Below are positions 6,993-14,190 of a stretch of DNA of 64,000 nucleotides, in pieces. The notes beneath the pieces were generated by a model. The model saw nothing but the letters and a program-made list of their open reading frames with translations. It made no database searches and had not been told where the DNA came from. Made by a program: the position numbers and the translations under genes. The stretch is from contig NZ_CP095078.1 of assembly GCF_022919075.1 (NCBI RefSeq), positions 2,604,001-2,668,000 of the forward strand, given 5' to 3'. The stretch is from Nocardioides sp. W7 (lineage in GTDB: Bacteria; Actinomycetota; Actinomycetes; Propionibacteriales; Nocardioidaceae). Each line of letters starts with the position of its first letter. Within the stretch, counting starts at the first letter, position 1.

Positions 6993-8654
6993 GTGACGAG
7001 CATGCCGCGCCCCGAGGCCCCCGGTGGTCCCCGGATGTCGGTGGGCGACTACACGCTGATGGCCAAGATCGGCGAGGGCGGCATGGGCGTCGTCCACCTG
7101 GCCCGCAAGCCCGGCGGCGAGCGGGTCGCGCTGAAGGTGCTCCGTCCGCACATCGTCGGCGACGACGAGGCCCGGGCGCGGCTGGCCCGCGAGGTGTCCT
7201 CGCTGGAGCGGATCCGCAGCCGCTGGGTCGCCGAGATCGTCGACGCCGACCCGTGGGCGCCGGTCCCGTACGTCGCCACCCGCTACGTCCCCGGCCTGTC
7301 GCTGCACGACTACGTGCTCGAGGAGGGGCCCATCGAGGGCCGCGACCTGCTCTGGTTCGCCGGCTGCCTGGCGGAGGGCCTGGCCTCGGTGCACGGGGTC
7401 GGGGTGCTGCACCGCGACGTGAAGCCGTCGAACGTGCTGATGGAGGGGCGCACCCCGATCCTGATCGACTTCGGCCTGGCCCGGGTGGCCGACGACCCCA
7501 AGCTCACCCACACCGGCTGGCTGCTCGGCACGCCCGGCTACCTGGCCCCGGAGATCCTGTACGGCCAGGACGCCTCAGCCGCCTCCGACGTCCACTCGTG
7601 GGCCGCGACGGTCGCGTACGCCGGCACCGGCCGCGCACCGTTCGGACGGGGCCCGTCGATGGCCATCATGGACCGGGTCCGGCGCGGCGAGCACGACCTC
7701 ACCGGCCTCCCCGAGGGCCTGCGCGGCGTGGTCGAGTCGGCCCTCGACCCGGACCCGACCCGGCGGCCGCGGCTCGGCCAGCTGCTGGCCTGGCTGCGCC
7801 CGCAGTCGACCCGCGCGGGCGCGCGCGGCCCGGTGCCCCCGGCGCCGGTGGCCGAGGACGTCTTCACGCTGCCCCTCGCGATCGCCTCGGCCTCGGCGAC
7901 CGCCGACGACCCGACCGACCGGTGGCCCGACGCCGACCCCGGGTACGACCACGACCTTCCCCCCGCGACCCGCCGCGAGACCGAGCACGTCACCCAGGCG
8001 CTGCCGACGCTCGGATCGCCGCAGGGGGAGGCCTGGCGGCCGGACCTGCAGGGCCGACCGTGGGAGCCGGAGCTGGAGCCGACCACCTCGTTCGGCGAGC
8101 GCGCCCGGCGGGCCACGCTGCTCGCGATCACGGCGCTGGCCGTCGGAGCCGGCACCGCGGCGTACCCCTGGTGGGCCACCACCCTCGTCCTGCTCCTGGT
8201 CTGGGTGCTGCGCAGCGGCTCGCTCGCGGCCAGCAAGGCGGGCAACCGGCGCCGCCTCCGCGGTCGCCGGTGGTACGACGGTGCACAGTTCCTGATCGGT
8301 GCACCCTGGGACCTGGTCCGCTCGATCCCCGGCACGCTCATGCTGGTGCTGTGGAGCGCCGGGCTGGCGGTCGCGGGCGGGCTGATCTGCTACGCGGTCG
8401 CGGCGACCGTTCCGGTGGGCCTCTTCGTCTGCGGCACCGTGCTCGCGGTCTCGCTGTGGTCCGGCCCCGGTGGCTCGCGGGTGCGCTCGCCGCTCGCCCG
8501 GGTCGTGCACCCGCTCGCCGCCGACGTACGCCGCTGGGCGGTCGCGCTGGTGGTGGTCGGCCTGGTCGCGGCCGGGCTCGCCCTGGTCGCGGGCGACGGC
8601 ACCGCGTGGGGCCCGTCGGGCGATCCCGCCGGCTGGACCAACCCGCTGCCGTGA
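6993..8654 (+). CDS. membrane-anchored serine/threonine protein kinase
   Basis: A 553-aa eukaryotic-type kinase. The kinase domain (about residues 18-270) keeps the Gly loop GEGGMGVV, the Lys of VALKVL, the HRDVKPSN catalytic loop (near 140), DFGLA (near 160) and the GTPGYLAPE activation segment, so it looks active. An acidic/polar linker follows, then about 200 residues with several hydrophobic helices and no PASTA, NHL or other obvious sensor domain. The GTG start lies 6 nt after TAGCCT (6981-6986), which suggests a leaderless message. Its substrates are unknown. The neighbours (siderophore uptake, cimA) do not clearly point to a role. Confidence 0.9.
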   Translation: MTSMPRPEAPGGPRMSVGDYTLMAKIGEGGMGVVHLARKPGGERVALKVLRPHIVGDDEARARLAREVSSLERIRSRWVAEIVDADPWAPVPYVATRYVPGLSLHDYVLEEGPIEGRDLLWFAGCLAEGLASVHGVGVLHRDVKPSNVLMEGRTPILIDFGLARVADDPKLTHTGWLLGTPGYLAPEILYGQDASAASDVHSWAATVAYAGTGRAPFGRGPSMAIMDRVRRGEHDLTGLPEGLRGVVESALDPDPTRRPRLGQLLAWLRPQSTRAGARGPVPPAPVAEDVFTLPLAIASASATADDPTDRWPDADPGYDHDLPPATRRETEHVTQALPTLGSPQGEAWRPDLQGRPWEPELEPTTSFGERARRATLLAITALAVGAGTAAYPWWATTLVLLLVWVLRSGSLAASKAGNRRRLRGRRWYDGAQFLIGAPWDLVRSIPGTLMLVLWSAGLAVAGGLICYAVAATVPVGLFVCGTVLAVSLWSGPGGSRVRSPLARVVHPLAADVRRWAVALVVVGLVAAGLALVAGDGTAWGPSGDPAGWTNPLP

Positions 8655-8690
8655 CCTGTCGTGACCTGCGGTGACCTGCGCTGACCTGCC
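8651..8690 (+). repeat. four tandem 10-bp repeats at kinase gene end
   Basis: Four copies of a 10-bp unit (GTGACCTGTC, GTGACCTGCG, GTGACCTGCG, CTGACCTGCC) run head to tail. The first contains the kinase stop codon. Each unit carries TGACCTG, so this may be slippage DNA or a repeated half-site. Confidence 0.7.
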
Positions 8691-8745
8691 GGCGGCCCGA
8701 CCGGATGCGAAGACGGTCTGTCCGAGGCGGCGTCGTCGTGGCACG

Positions 8746-8823
8746 ATGAGCGCCATGCAGCACGGCAGCATCGTCCTTGGATCGAGTAGGTCGCGCAGCG
8801 ACCGTATCGAGATCATTCCCTAG
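8746..8823 (+). CDS. putative cimA leader peptide (25 aa, or 22 aa from 8755)
   Basis: A short frame (MSAMQHGSIVLGSS... ending in RIEIIP) stops immediately before a hairpin and an intrinsic terminator that precede cimA. It codes Ile-Val-Leu (ATC GTC CTT) near its start and Ile-Glu-Ile-Ile near its end, with the rare codons CTT, AGT, AGG and ATT. The second ATG (8755) lies 7 nt after CACGAT (8742-8747), a -10-like hexamer, giving a 22-aa leaderless version. This is the arrangement of an isoleucine/branched-chain attenuator. The later codons also coincide with a dispersed palindromic repeat (8780-8814), so part of the coding likeness could be accidental. Confidence 0.5.
   Translation: MSAMQHGSIVLGSSRSRSDRIEIIP
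8780..8814. repeat. REP-like palindromic repeat, short form
   Basis: GATCGAGTAGG and CGTATCGAGATC flank a 6-bp hairpin, GGTCGC (8789-8794) with GCGACC (8798-8803). The TCGAGTAG...CGTATCGAGA signature recurs in the larger element at 43955-44051, so this is likely one copy of a dispersed repeat family. Here it lies inside the cimA leader frame. Confidence 0.55.
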
Positions 8824-8845
8824 CGCGTCGAGACCCTCGACGCGC
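8823..8845 (+). promoter_or_regulatory. 10-bp hairpin before the cimA terminator
   Basis: GCGCGTCGAG (8823-8832) pairs perfectly with CTCGACGCGC (8836-8845) around a 3-nt loop. It begins at the last base of the leader stop codon, so a terminating ribosome would hide its left arm. It could be the pause or anti-terminator stem of the attenuator. Confidence 0.55.
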
Positions 8846-8847
8846 CG

Positions 8848-8874
8848 ACCTCTCGCACCCCGAGAGGTTTTTTT
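8848..8874 (+). terminator. intrinsic terminator upstream of cimA (attenuator)
   Basis: ACCTCTCG (8848-8855) pairs with CGAGAGGT (8861-8868), and seven T residues follow (8868-8874). It lies 44 nt before the cimA ATG and just after the leader frame. It is the best intrinsic terminator in the window. It might instead end the kinase transcript, but the 190-bp distance and the leader frame favour attenuation of cimA. Confidence 0.85.
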
Positions 8875-8918
8875 GTGCCCGGATCCGCTGAGTCACCCGC
8901 ACCGAGAGAGATCACACG

Positions 8919-10523
8919 ATGGACCTGCACGGCTCGTTCCACGTCTACGACACCACGCTGCGCGACGGCGCGCAGCAGGAGGGGCTCAACCTCTCCGTCG
9001 CCGACAAGCTGGCGATCGCCCGGCAGCTCGACGGCCTGGGGGTGGGCTACATCGAGGGCGGCTGGCCCGGCGCGAACCCCAAGGACACCGAGTTCTTCCG
9101 CCGCGCCGCGGTCGAGCTCGACCTCCGGCACGCCCGCCTCGCGGCGTTCGGCGCCACTCGGCGCGCCGGCGTACGCGCGGCCGACGACCCGCAGGTCGCC
9201 GCCCTGCGCGACAGCGGCGCGGGGGTCGTGACGCTGGTGGCGAAGTCGCACGACCGGCACGTCGAGCTCGCCCTGCGGACCACGCTCGCGGAGAACCTCG
9301 CGATGGTCCGCGACACCGTCTCCCACCTGCGGGCCGAGGGTCAGCAGGTGTTCCTCGACGCCGAGCACTTCTTCGACGGCTACCGCGCCAACCGCGACTA
9401 CGCCCTCGAGGTGCTGCGCACGGCGCACGACGCCGGTGCCGAGGTCGTCGCCCTGTGCGACACCAACGGCGGGATGCTGCCGGCGTGGGTCGCCGACGTC
9501 GTCCACGACGTCGTCTCCTCGACCGGCGGCCGGGTGGGCATCCACGCCCACAACGACAGCGGCTGCGCCGTCGCCAACTCGCTCGCCGCGGTCGACGCCG
9601 GCGCCTCGCACGTCCAGGGCTGCATCAACGGGTACGGCGAGCGCACCGGCAACGCCGACCTCGTCACCGTCGTCGCCAACCTGGAGCTGAAGCTGGACCG
9701 TCAGGTGCTCCCCGCGGGCCTGCTGCGCGAGTCGACCCGGATCGCGCACGCCGTCGCCGAGGTCACCAACGTGCCGCCGGCGAGTCGTCAGCCGTACGTC
9801 GGCACCTCGGCGTTCGCCCACAAGGCCGGCCTGCACGCGAGCGCGATCAAGGTCGACCCGTTCCTCTACCAGCACCTCGACCCGCTCGCCGTCGGCAACG
9901 ACATGCGGCTGCTGGTCTCCGACATGGCCGGCCGCGCGTCGATCGAGCTGAAGGGCCGCGAGCTCGGCTTCGACCTGTCCGGCGACCGGGAGCTGGTCAC
10001 CCGGATCACCGACCGGGTCAAGGTGCTGGAGTCGCGCGGGTACACCTTCGAGGCGGCCGACGCGTCGTTCGAGCTGCTGCTCGTCGAGGAGGTCGAGGGC
10101 GCGCGGCCGTCGTACTTCGAGGTCGAGTCGTGGCGGGTGATCACCGAGACGCTGAACCACGCCGGTCCGGGGGAGGAGGCGGTCTCCGAGGCCACGGTGA
10201 AGCTGACGGCGGCGGGCGTGCGCTACGTCGTGACCGGTGAGGGCAACGGCCCGGTCAATGCGCTCGACCAGGCGCTGCGCGGCGCCATCGGCCAGGCCTT
10301 CCCGCAGGTCGCGAAGTTCGAGCTGATCGACTACAAGGTCCGGATCCTCGACCAGGGCCACGGCACCGACGCGATCACCCGGGTGCTGATCGAGACCACC
10401 GACGGCGAGTCGTCGTGGGTGACCGTCGGGGTCGGCCACAACGTCATCGAGGCGTCCTGGGGTGCCCTCGTGGACGGGCTGACCTTCGGCCTGCGGCGCC
10501 AGGGAGTGACGGAGGCCGGGTGA
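8919..10523 (+). CDS. cimA: citramalate synthase
   Basis: CimA condenses pyruvate with acetyl-CoA to (R)-citramalate, the threonine-independent entry to isoleucine via the leuCDB enzymes. The 534-aa protein has the DRE-TIM barrel start YDTTLRDGAQQEG, the conserved Glu/Gly region YIEGGWPGANPKD, the metal-binding GIHAHNDSGCAVAN and the second signature VQGCINGYGERTGNADL, followed by a C-terminal LeuA-type allosteric domain (KFELIDYKVRILDQGHGTDAITRV). Length and motifs fit the long CimA class rather than LeuA. The ATG follows GAGAGAG. It is preceded by the putative attenuator. leuB (this window, 0.6 kb) and leuCD (30.5 kb) would complete the pathway. Confidence 0.93.
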   Translation: MDLHGSFHVYDTTLRDGAQQEGLNLSVADKLAIARQLDGLGVGYIEGGWPGANPKDTEFFRRAAVELDLRHARLAAFGATRRAGVRAADDPQVAALRDSGAGVVTLVAKSHDRHVELALRTTLAENLAMVRDTVSHLRAEGQQVFLDAEHFFDGYRANRDYALEVLRTAHDAGAEVVALCDTNGGMLPAWVADVVHDVVSSTGGRVGIHAHNDSGCAVANSLAAVDAGASHVQGCINGYGERTGNADLVTVVANLELKLDRQVLPAGLLRESTRIAHAVAEVTNVPPASRQPYVGTSAFAHKAGLHASAIKVDPFLYQHLDPLAVGNDMRLLVSDMAGRASIELKGRELGFDLSGDRELVTRITDRVKVLESRGYTFEAADASFELLLVEEVEGARPSYFEVESWRVITETLNHAGPGEEAVSEATVKLTAAGVRYVVTGEGNGPVNALDQALRGAIGQAFPQVAKFELIDYKVRILDQGHGTDAITRVLIETTDGESSWVTVGVGHNVIEASWGALVDGLTFGLRRQGVTEAG

Positions 10524-10538
10524 CTCAGAGGAGGTGAC

Positions 10539-11147
10539 TCAGGCCGGGTGACTCGGGCGGGCGATCCGGTCGACCAGGTCGACCCAGCCGTTGTACACCC
10601 GGTCGACCGGGAACTCCTCGATCCGCACCTGCTGGTCGAGGATCGGCACCTCCAGCGGCGCCAGGATCGCGGTGGCGAGCAGCGGCAGGTCGCCGGTGAC
10701 GCCGAGCTCGGCGAGCAGGTAGCGCACGTGCATGGCGGTGAAGGAGTACGCCGCGTATGACCGTGGGCCGACCCAGCCGGCCTCCCGGATCAGGTCGGCG
10801 TGCCGGAGCGTGATCTCGATCCGTGACCGGCCGAAGGCCAGTAGCCGCTCGTGCGGGGGTGCGCCCGGGCCGAGCGGCGGCGGCCCGGAGATCACCGAGG
10901 CCTGCCAGTCGGTCTCGGACTGGTCGAGCAGTGCGCCCATCAGCCCCTCGCGGGACTCGAAGCGACGGAACACGGTGCCCTTGCCGACCCCGGCGCGAGC
11001 CGCGACGGCGTCCATCGTCACCGCGTGCGCCCCGTGTAGGGCGACGAGCTCCGCGGCGGCGCACATCAGCGCCTCGCGGTTGCGCGCGGCATCGCGACGC
11101 TCGGTCGGAGGAGCGTCGAGAAGCGGCAGCAGACGGGGCTCGAACAT
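10539..11147 (-). CDS. TetR family transcriptional regulator
   Basis: A 202-aa regulator. The N-terminal TetR helix-turn-helix is clear (residues about 20-65: NREALMCAAAELVALHG, TMDAVAARAGVGKGTVFRRFESREGLM). The C-terminal ligand domain is not identifiable. It is divergent from a flavin reductase gene, and a palindrome (11221-11234) lies between them, so it probably represses that gene and itself. The start is set at ATG 11147, close before the conserved domain; another ATG at 11192 would extend it by 15 residues. Confidence 0.88.
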   Translation of the reverse strand: MFEPRLLPLLDAPPTERRDAARNREALMCAAAELVALHGAHAVTMDAVAARAGVGKGTVFRRFESREGLMGALLDQSETDWQASVISGPPPLGPGAPPHERLLAFGRSRIEITLRHADLIREAGWVGPRSYAAYSFTAMHVRYLLAELGVTGDLPLLATAILAPLEVPILDQQVRIEEFPVDRVYNGWVDLVDRIARPSHPA

Positions 11148-11220
11148 GGCGCGGCCCACTCTAGGGAGCGGCGCCGCGCGCGGCTGAACCATTTCGGTGG
11201 GCTAGACCGGGAATAGAAAG

Positions 11221-11234
11221 CGGACTACGGTCCG
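11221..11234. promoter_or_regulatory. candidate TetR operator
   Basis: CGGAC (11221-11225) and GTCCG (11230-11234) form an inverted repeat with a 4-bp spacer, flanked by AAAG and TTTC. It lies between the divergent TetR and flavin reductase genes, the usual place for a TetR operator. Confidence 0.5.
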
Positions 11235-11275
11235 TTTCGCCTGGTGACCGTTCCGTACCAGAACCAGGAGCACCC

Positions 11276-11827
11276 ATGTCCGATACCCGCGTCGCCGTCC
11301 TCGTCGGCAGTCTCCGTGCCGACTCCGTGAACCGCAAGCTGGCCGAGAAGCTCGCCGCCGACGCGCCCGAGGGCGTCGTCCTCGAGATCGTCGAGGGCCT
11401 GGAGCAGCTGCCGTTCTACAACGAGGAGCTCGACAGCGGCCAGGCCCCCGAGGCCGCCACCCGCGTCCGTGCGCAGGTCGCCGGCGCGGACCGCGTCCTC
11501 GTCGTCACGCCCGAGTACAACGGCACCATGCCGGCCGTGCTCAACAACGCCATCGACTGGCTCTCCCGCCCGTACGGCGCCGGCGCGCTGGTCGCCAAGC
11601 CGCTCGCCGTCATCGGCACCACCCCGACCCCGTACGGCGGCCGCTGGGCGCACGCCGACGCCAACCGCTCGGCCAACATCGCCGGCGCCGTCGTCCTCGA
11701 GGACGTCACCGTCTCGCAGCCCGGCGTCGAGGTCGACGTGCTCGCCGATGCCGAGGTGCAGGCCAAGCTGCAGGCCGCGCTGCGCTCGCTCGTCGACTAC
11801 GACGCGGCTCCCTCCAGCGCTGCCTGA
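11276..11827 (+). CDS. NADPH-dependent FMN reductase family protein
   Basis: A 183-aa flavodoxin-like NAD(P)H:quinone or azo reductase. The FMN phosphate loop is GSLRADSVNRKL near residue 12, and the PEYNGTMPAVLNNAIDWLSRP motif near residue 80 is typical of the SsuE/YhdA/ChrR group. It should reduce flavins, quinones or xenobiotics at the cost of NADPH in the cytoplasm. AGGAG precedes the ATG. The divergent TetR gene suggests induction by a small toxic compound. The specific substrate is unknown. Confidence 0.9.
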   Translation: MSDTRVAVLVGSLRADSVNRKLAEKLAADAPEGVVLEIVEGLEQLPFYNEELDSGQAPEAATRVRAQVAGADRVLVVTPEYNGTMPAVLNNAIDWLSRPYGAGALVAKPLAVIGTTPTPYGGRWAHADANRSANIAGAVVLEDVTVSQPGVEVDVLADAEVQAKLQAALRSLVDYDAAPSSAA

Positions 11828-11859
11828 TCCGAGCGTCATCTCCCGCTAGGTTCGAGGTC

Positions 11860-13260
11860 GTGAGCGATCTCCACGACCTGACCGCGCTGGAGCAGGGCGA
11901 GCTGGTGCGGCGCCGCGAGGTGTCGCCGACCGAGCTCGTCGAGCACTACCTCGAACGCGCCGACCGACTCGACTCGGTCGGCGCGTTCGTCACGCTCACG
12001 GCCGAGCGCGCCCGCGAGCGCGCCGCGGCCCTGGCGCCGGCTCCCGAGGGAGCGAGTCCGCTGCACGGTGTCCCGACCGCGATCAAGGACCTCAACCTGA
12101 CCGCGGGCGTGCCCACGGCGTTCGGCTCCGCGGCCTTCGCCGACCACGTGCCGGAGCTCAGCGACGGGGTCACCCTGGCCCTCGAGGCAGCGGGCCTGGT
12201 GAGCCTCGGCAAGACGAGCACGCCGGAGTTCGGCTCGCCCTGCTACACCGAGCCCGAGGGTCGGCCGCCCGCGGTCACGCCGTGGGACCGCACCCGGATG
12301 GCCGGCGGCTCCTCGGGCGGCGCCGCAGCGGCCGTTGCCGCGGGGCTGGTGCCGGTGGCCCAGGGGTCGGACGGTGGCGGCTCGATCCGGATCCCGGCGT
12401 CGTGCTGCGGGCTGGTCGGTCTCAAGCCGAGCCGCGGCCGGATCTCGGGGTTCCCGATGTACGGGGACCCGGTGGGTTTGGCGACGGCCGGGTCGATCGC
12501 CCGGACCGTGCGCGACGCGGCGGCGATGCTGGACGCACTCGCCGGTCGTCGGGTGGGGGATCCTGCCTGGGCGCCACCTCCTTCGACGACCTTCCTGGCC
12601 GCCTGCGACCGCGATCCTGGACGACTGCGGATCGCTCGCTTCAGTGAACCCGTCATCACCGACAGCCCGCTCGACCCGGAGTGCCGGCGGGCCTGGGAGG
12701 ACGCCTCCCGGCTGCTAGAGTCGCTCGGCCACGAGGTCGTCGACGTCGCCGTACCGCTGCCGCGCGAGGCGGTGCCGGTCTTCGAGACCTGCTGGGCGGT
12801 GCTGACCGCGCTGTCGGTCGTCCCGCCCGAGCGCGAGCACCTGCTCCGCCCGCTCACCCGGTGGCTCTCGGAGCGCGGCCGGGCGGTCAGCGCCCCGGAC
12901 TTCGGTCTGGCGATCGGGGCGATGCGCCGCTTCGCCGCCGACGCGCTCGTCGCGCTCGCGCCGTACGACGCCGTCCTCACCCCGACCCTCGCCGCGCCGC
13001 CCCTGCCGGTCGGCGCGATCCGTGACGACGCCGACCCGGCCGCGGACTTCGAGGCGCAGAAGCGGTTCACGCCGTACACCTCGGCCTGGAACGTCACCGG
13101 CATGCCGGCCGTCTCGCTGCCCCTCCACCAGACGCCGGCCGGCCTGCCCGTCGGGGTGATGCTCGCGGCGCGCCCCGCGGAGGAGGAGCTGCTGCTCTCC
13201 CTCTCGGCCCAGGTCGAGGCGGCCGCGCCCTGGGCGGACCGGAGGCCACCCGGATGGTGA
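11860..13260 (+). CDS. amidase
   Basis: A 466-aa amidase-signature enzyme hydrolysing an amide bond. The Ser-cisSer-Lys triad is visible: Lys in GVPTAIKDLNLT (near 73), the cis-Ser in GGSSGGAAAAVAAG (near 150) and the nucleophile Ser in GSDGGGSIRIPASCCGLVGLKPSRGRIS (near 174, given here as motif blocks). The substrate is unknown; the GatCAB role is unlikely since no gatC/gatB neighbours exist. The GTG start lies 7 nt after TAGGTT (11847-11852), so it is probably leaderless. The next gene starts inside its last codons (ATGGTGA), which indicates coupling. Confidence 0.9.
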   Translation: MSDLHDLTALEQGELVRRREVSPTELVEHYLERADRLDSVGAFVTLTAERARERAAALAPAPEGASPLHGVPTAIKDLNLTAGVPTAFGSAAFADHVPELSDGVTLALEAAGLVSLGKTSTPEFGSPCYTEPEGRPPAVTPWDRTRMAGGSSGGAAAAVAAGLVPVAQGSDGGGSIRIPASCCGLVGLKPSRGRISGFPMYGDPVGLATAGSIARTVRDAAAMLDALAGRRVGDPAWAPPPSTTFLAACDRDPGRLRIARFSEPVITDSPLDPECRRAWEDASRLLESLGHEVVDVAVPLPREAVPVFETCWAVLTALSVVPPEREHLLRPLTRWLSERGRAVSAPDFGLAIGAMRRFAADALVALAPYDAVLTPTLAAPPLPVGAIRDDADPAADFEAQKRFTPYTSAWNVTGMPAVSLPLHQTPAGLPVGVMLAARPAEEELLLSLSAQVEAAAPWADRRPPGW

Positions 13261-13772
13261 GCACCCGGCACACCGCCGAGCTGAGCGCCGACGAGCTCAC
13301 CGAGATCCGGGCGCTGCTCGACGCCGTCTTCGTGGACTTCGACGACCACGACTGGGACCACGGACTGGGCGGTCAGCACGCCCTGGTCCGCGAGGACGGG
13401 CTGCTCGTCGCCCACGGTTCGCTGGTCCAACGGCGGATGCTGGTGGGCGGCCGCTCACTGCGGACCGGGTACGTCGAGTCGGTGGCGGTCCGGTCCGACC
13501 GGCGCCGCCGCGGGCTCGCCGGCCAGGTGATGGCGGCGCTGGAGGCGCTGGCGCCGGCGTACGACCTGCTCGCGCTCGGCGCGTCCGACGAGGGGGTGCC
13601 GCTCTACGAGGCGCGGGGCTGGCAGCCGTGGCGCGGCCCGACGTCCGTGCTCGGCCCGTCCGGTCCGGAGCCCACGCCGGACGAGGACGGCTCGGTCTAC
13701 GTGCTCGGCGGACAGGACGTCGACCGGGACGCCCCGATCGCCTGCGACTACCGGGACGGCGACGTCTGGTAG
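13254..13772 (+). CDS. AAC(2')-I-like aminoglycoside N-acetyltransferase (GNAT)
   Basis: A 172-aa GNAT-fold acetyltransferase. It reads much like mycobacterial AAC(2')-Ic: DWDHGLGGQHALV, VQRRMLVGGRSLRTGYVESVAVR, an acetyl-CoA loop SDRRRRGLAGQVM, LYEARGWQPWRGPTSVL, and a C-terminal CDYRDGDVW. Those enzymes acetylate the 2'-amino group of gentamicin and tobramycin; some may act on cell-wall or other natural substrates. It overlaps the amidase stop by 7 nt, so both are likely co-translated. Its 3' end overlaps a convergent small membrane gene by 25 bp. The family match is from recall; resistance is not shown. Confidence 0.85.
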   Translation: MVSTRHTAELSADELTEIRALLDAVFVDFDDHDWDHGLGGQHALVREDGLLVAHGSLVQRRMLVGGRSLRTGYVESVAVRSDRRRRGLAGQVMAALEALAPAYDLLALGASDEGVPLYEARGWQPWRGPTSVLGPSGPEPTPDEDGSVYVLGGQDVDRDAPIACDYRDGDVW

Positions 13773-13939
13773 CGGTCCCGGTCGTGGACGTGCCAGACGA
13801 CCCAGGTGAACGGGAAGAACAACCCGGCGACGACGGCCACGAGCAGGTGCGAGCCGCGCCGACGGGCGCCCGTGACGGTCAGGGTCACCAGGGCGAGCAG
13901 CGCGCCGCCGACCAGGGCGATGAATGCGACGACGGCCAC
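13748..13939 (-). CDS. small membrane protein, 63 aa
   Basis: A 63-aa protein with two hydrophobic segments (VAFIALVGGALLALVTLTV and LLVAVVAGLFFPFTWVVWHV) joined by a basic loop and a charged C-terminal tail. I recognise no family. GTG 13939 is the likely start. The last 25 bp overlap the end of the acetyltransferase gene on the other strand. Confidence 0.65.
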   Translation of the reverse strand: MAVVAFIALVGGALLALVTLTVTGARRRGSHLLVAVVAGLFFPFTWVVWHVHDRDRYQTSPSR

Positions 13940-14085
13940 TGGTCCAGTGTGCCCGGCGCGGCGGTAGCTGTCGCGGTGGTCGCCAGTGAGCGGTGCCCGG
14001 TCCACCTTTTCGCGCCTACCGACCGTGGACCCTGCACCGCCGGCCGGGCGTGTCCGCACGACGCGCCATGGGGGAGGTGAGCCAG

Positions 14086-14112
14086 CCACCGTCCGGGCCC
14101 CGCGGACGGTGG
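14086..14112 (-). terminator. strong hairpin downstream of biotin operon
   Basis: CCACCGTCCG (14086-14095) and CGGACGGTGG (14103-14112) form a perfect 10-bp stem with a 7-nt loop, about 80 bp beyond the bioN stop. No T-run follows on either strand, as is common for GC-rich actinobacterial terminators. Confidence 0.45.
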
Positions 14113-14139
14113 ATCGCTCACCGCCGGCTCGGCGAGCCG

Positions 14140-14171
14140 CCGTCCCGCCGTCCCGCCGTCCCGCCGTCCCG
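14140..14171. repeat. four tandem CCGTCCCG units
   Basis: The 8-bp unit CCGTCCCG is repeated exactly four times. GGCGAGCC occurs on both sides (14131 and 14171). This is a short slippage-prone repeat in the 250-bp gene-free stretch between the biotin operon and the small membrane gene, which otherwise holds only the hairpin at 14086. Confidence 0.8.
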
Positions 14172-14190
14172 GCGAGCCGGAGAGCCGAGG

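Noticed and set aside
8848..8874. Terminator assigned only to the kinase gene
   Set aside because: It is nearly 200 bp from the kinase stop and immediately follows the leader frame, though a double role cannot be excluded.
8655..8918. T-box riboswitch before cimA
   Set aside because: No T-box sequence (TGGNACC-like) or specifier-stem layout; a leader frame and terminator explain the region better.
13748..13939. Toxin-antitoxin partner overlapping the acetyltransferase end
   Set aside because: The small protein has two membrane helices but no partner gene or known toxin features; convergent overlap alone is not evidence.
14086..14171. CRISPR-like array from repeated CCGTCCCG
   Set aside because: Units are 8 bp without spacers; it is a simple tandem repeat. 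No CRISPR array or cas gene was seen in the window.
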